Shown here: positions 37,508-64,000 of the stretch, piece after piece
Position numbering within the stretch: the stretch's first letter is position 1
How the letters are laid out: every line of letters starts with the position of its first letter
Assembly: GCF_026213295.1 (NCBI RefSeq)
Contig: NC_079428.1
Coordinates: forward strand, 2,565,350-2,629,349
Direction of reading: 5' to 3'
Source: Gadus chalcogrammus
Taxonomy: Eukaryota; Chordata; Actinopteri; Gadiformes; Gadidae
Length of the DNA stretch: 64,000 nucleotides
Program-made: the position numbers and the translations under genes
The notes under the pieces: model-generated
Told to the model about the DNA's origin: nothing
The model's database searches: none
What the model saw: the letters and a program-made list of their open reading frames with translations, nothing else

Positions 37508-37516
37508 CAGGGTCGC

Positions 37517-64000
<26,484 letters not shown>

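Larger units (their letters stand above)
36860..37516 (-). other. dhx15: dhx15 3' untranslated region (inferred)
   Basis: About 650 nt from the stop codon to just past an AATAAA (TTTATT at 36877-36882). It starts with a triplet-rich CCACCAGTAC array (37432-37507) and contains a (GCC)7 tract at about 37053-37076. A second TTTATT is at 37210-37215. Exact end inferred. Confidence 0.6.

Overview
This is a piece of vertebrate, most likely teleost fish, genome. It has split genes with GT-AG introns, low coding density, and vertebrate proteins in several dozen exons. A teleost is suggested by tRNA-derived SINEs with the fish-type tail (GTCGCTTTGGATAAAAGCG), several small foldback/MITE elements, short introns, and an extreme load of CA/GT, CT/GA and poly-G repeats. 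Such a load is known from codfishes (Gadiformes), but the species is an inference only.

Two protein-coding genes lie head to tail on the minus strand. From about 2.4 to 25.1 kb (5' side at the higher coordinates) is adgra3 (GPR125), an adhesion GPCR. Seventeen consecutive exons are readable: three leucine-rich-repeat exons, LRRCT, an Ig domain, a hormone-receptor-like domain, a GAIN region with degenerate GPS, seven helices, and a long tail ending in the PDZ ligand ETTV. The exons for the signal peptide, LRRNT and first LRR were not found; a 100-N gap sits at 29222-29321 in the place where they could lie. The last exon carries an apparent one-base frameshift near 4001 in TM7.

From about 36.86 kb to the right edge is dhx15, the DEAH-box pre-mRNA splicing helicase (Prp43 orthologue). 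Thirteen coding exons (2-14 by human numbering) are intact in one consistent reading frame, with all helicase motifs and the stop codon at 37517-37519. Exon 1 lies beyond 64000. Between the genes (31.7-36.8 kb) are MITEs and one unidentified GC-rich candidate first exon at 31617-31692.

The most interesting signals are structural. Tandem duplications cross exon-intron borders in three places and copy a splice site each time: at 4.6-5.0 kb and 39.9-40.1 kb a 5' splice site, at 18.4-18.5 kb a 3' splice site. The 18.4-kb copy would add exactly 24 in-frame codons. Minisatellites fill the last three introns of dhx15. Several 3' splice sites use runs of C as their pyrimidine tract. Inverted repeats flank exon groups in both genes and could favour circular RNAs. 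I found no operon, CRISPR array, phage or obviously new multigene system.
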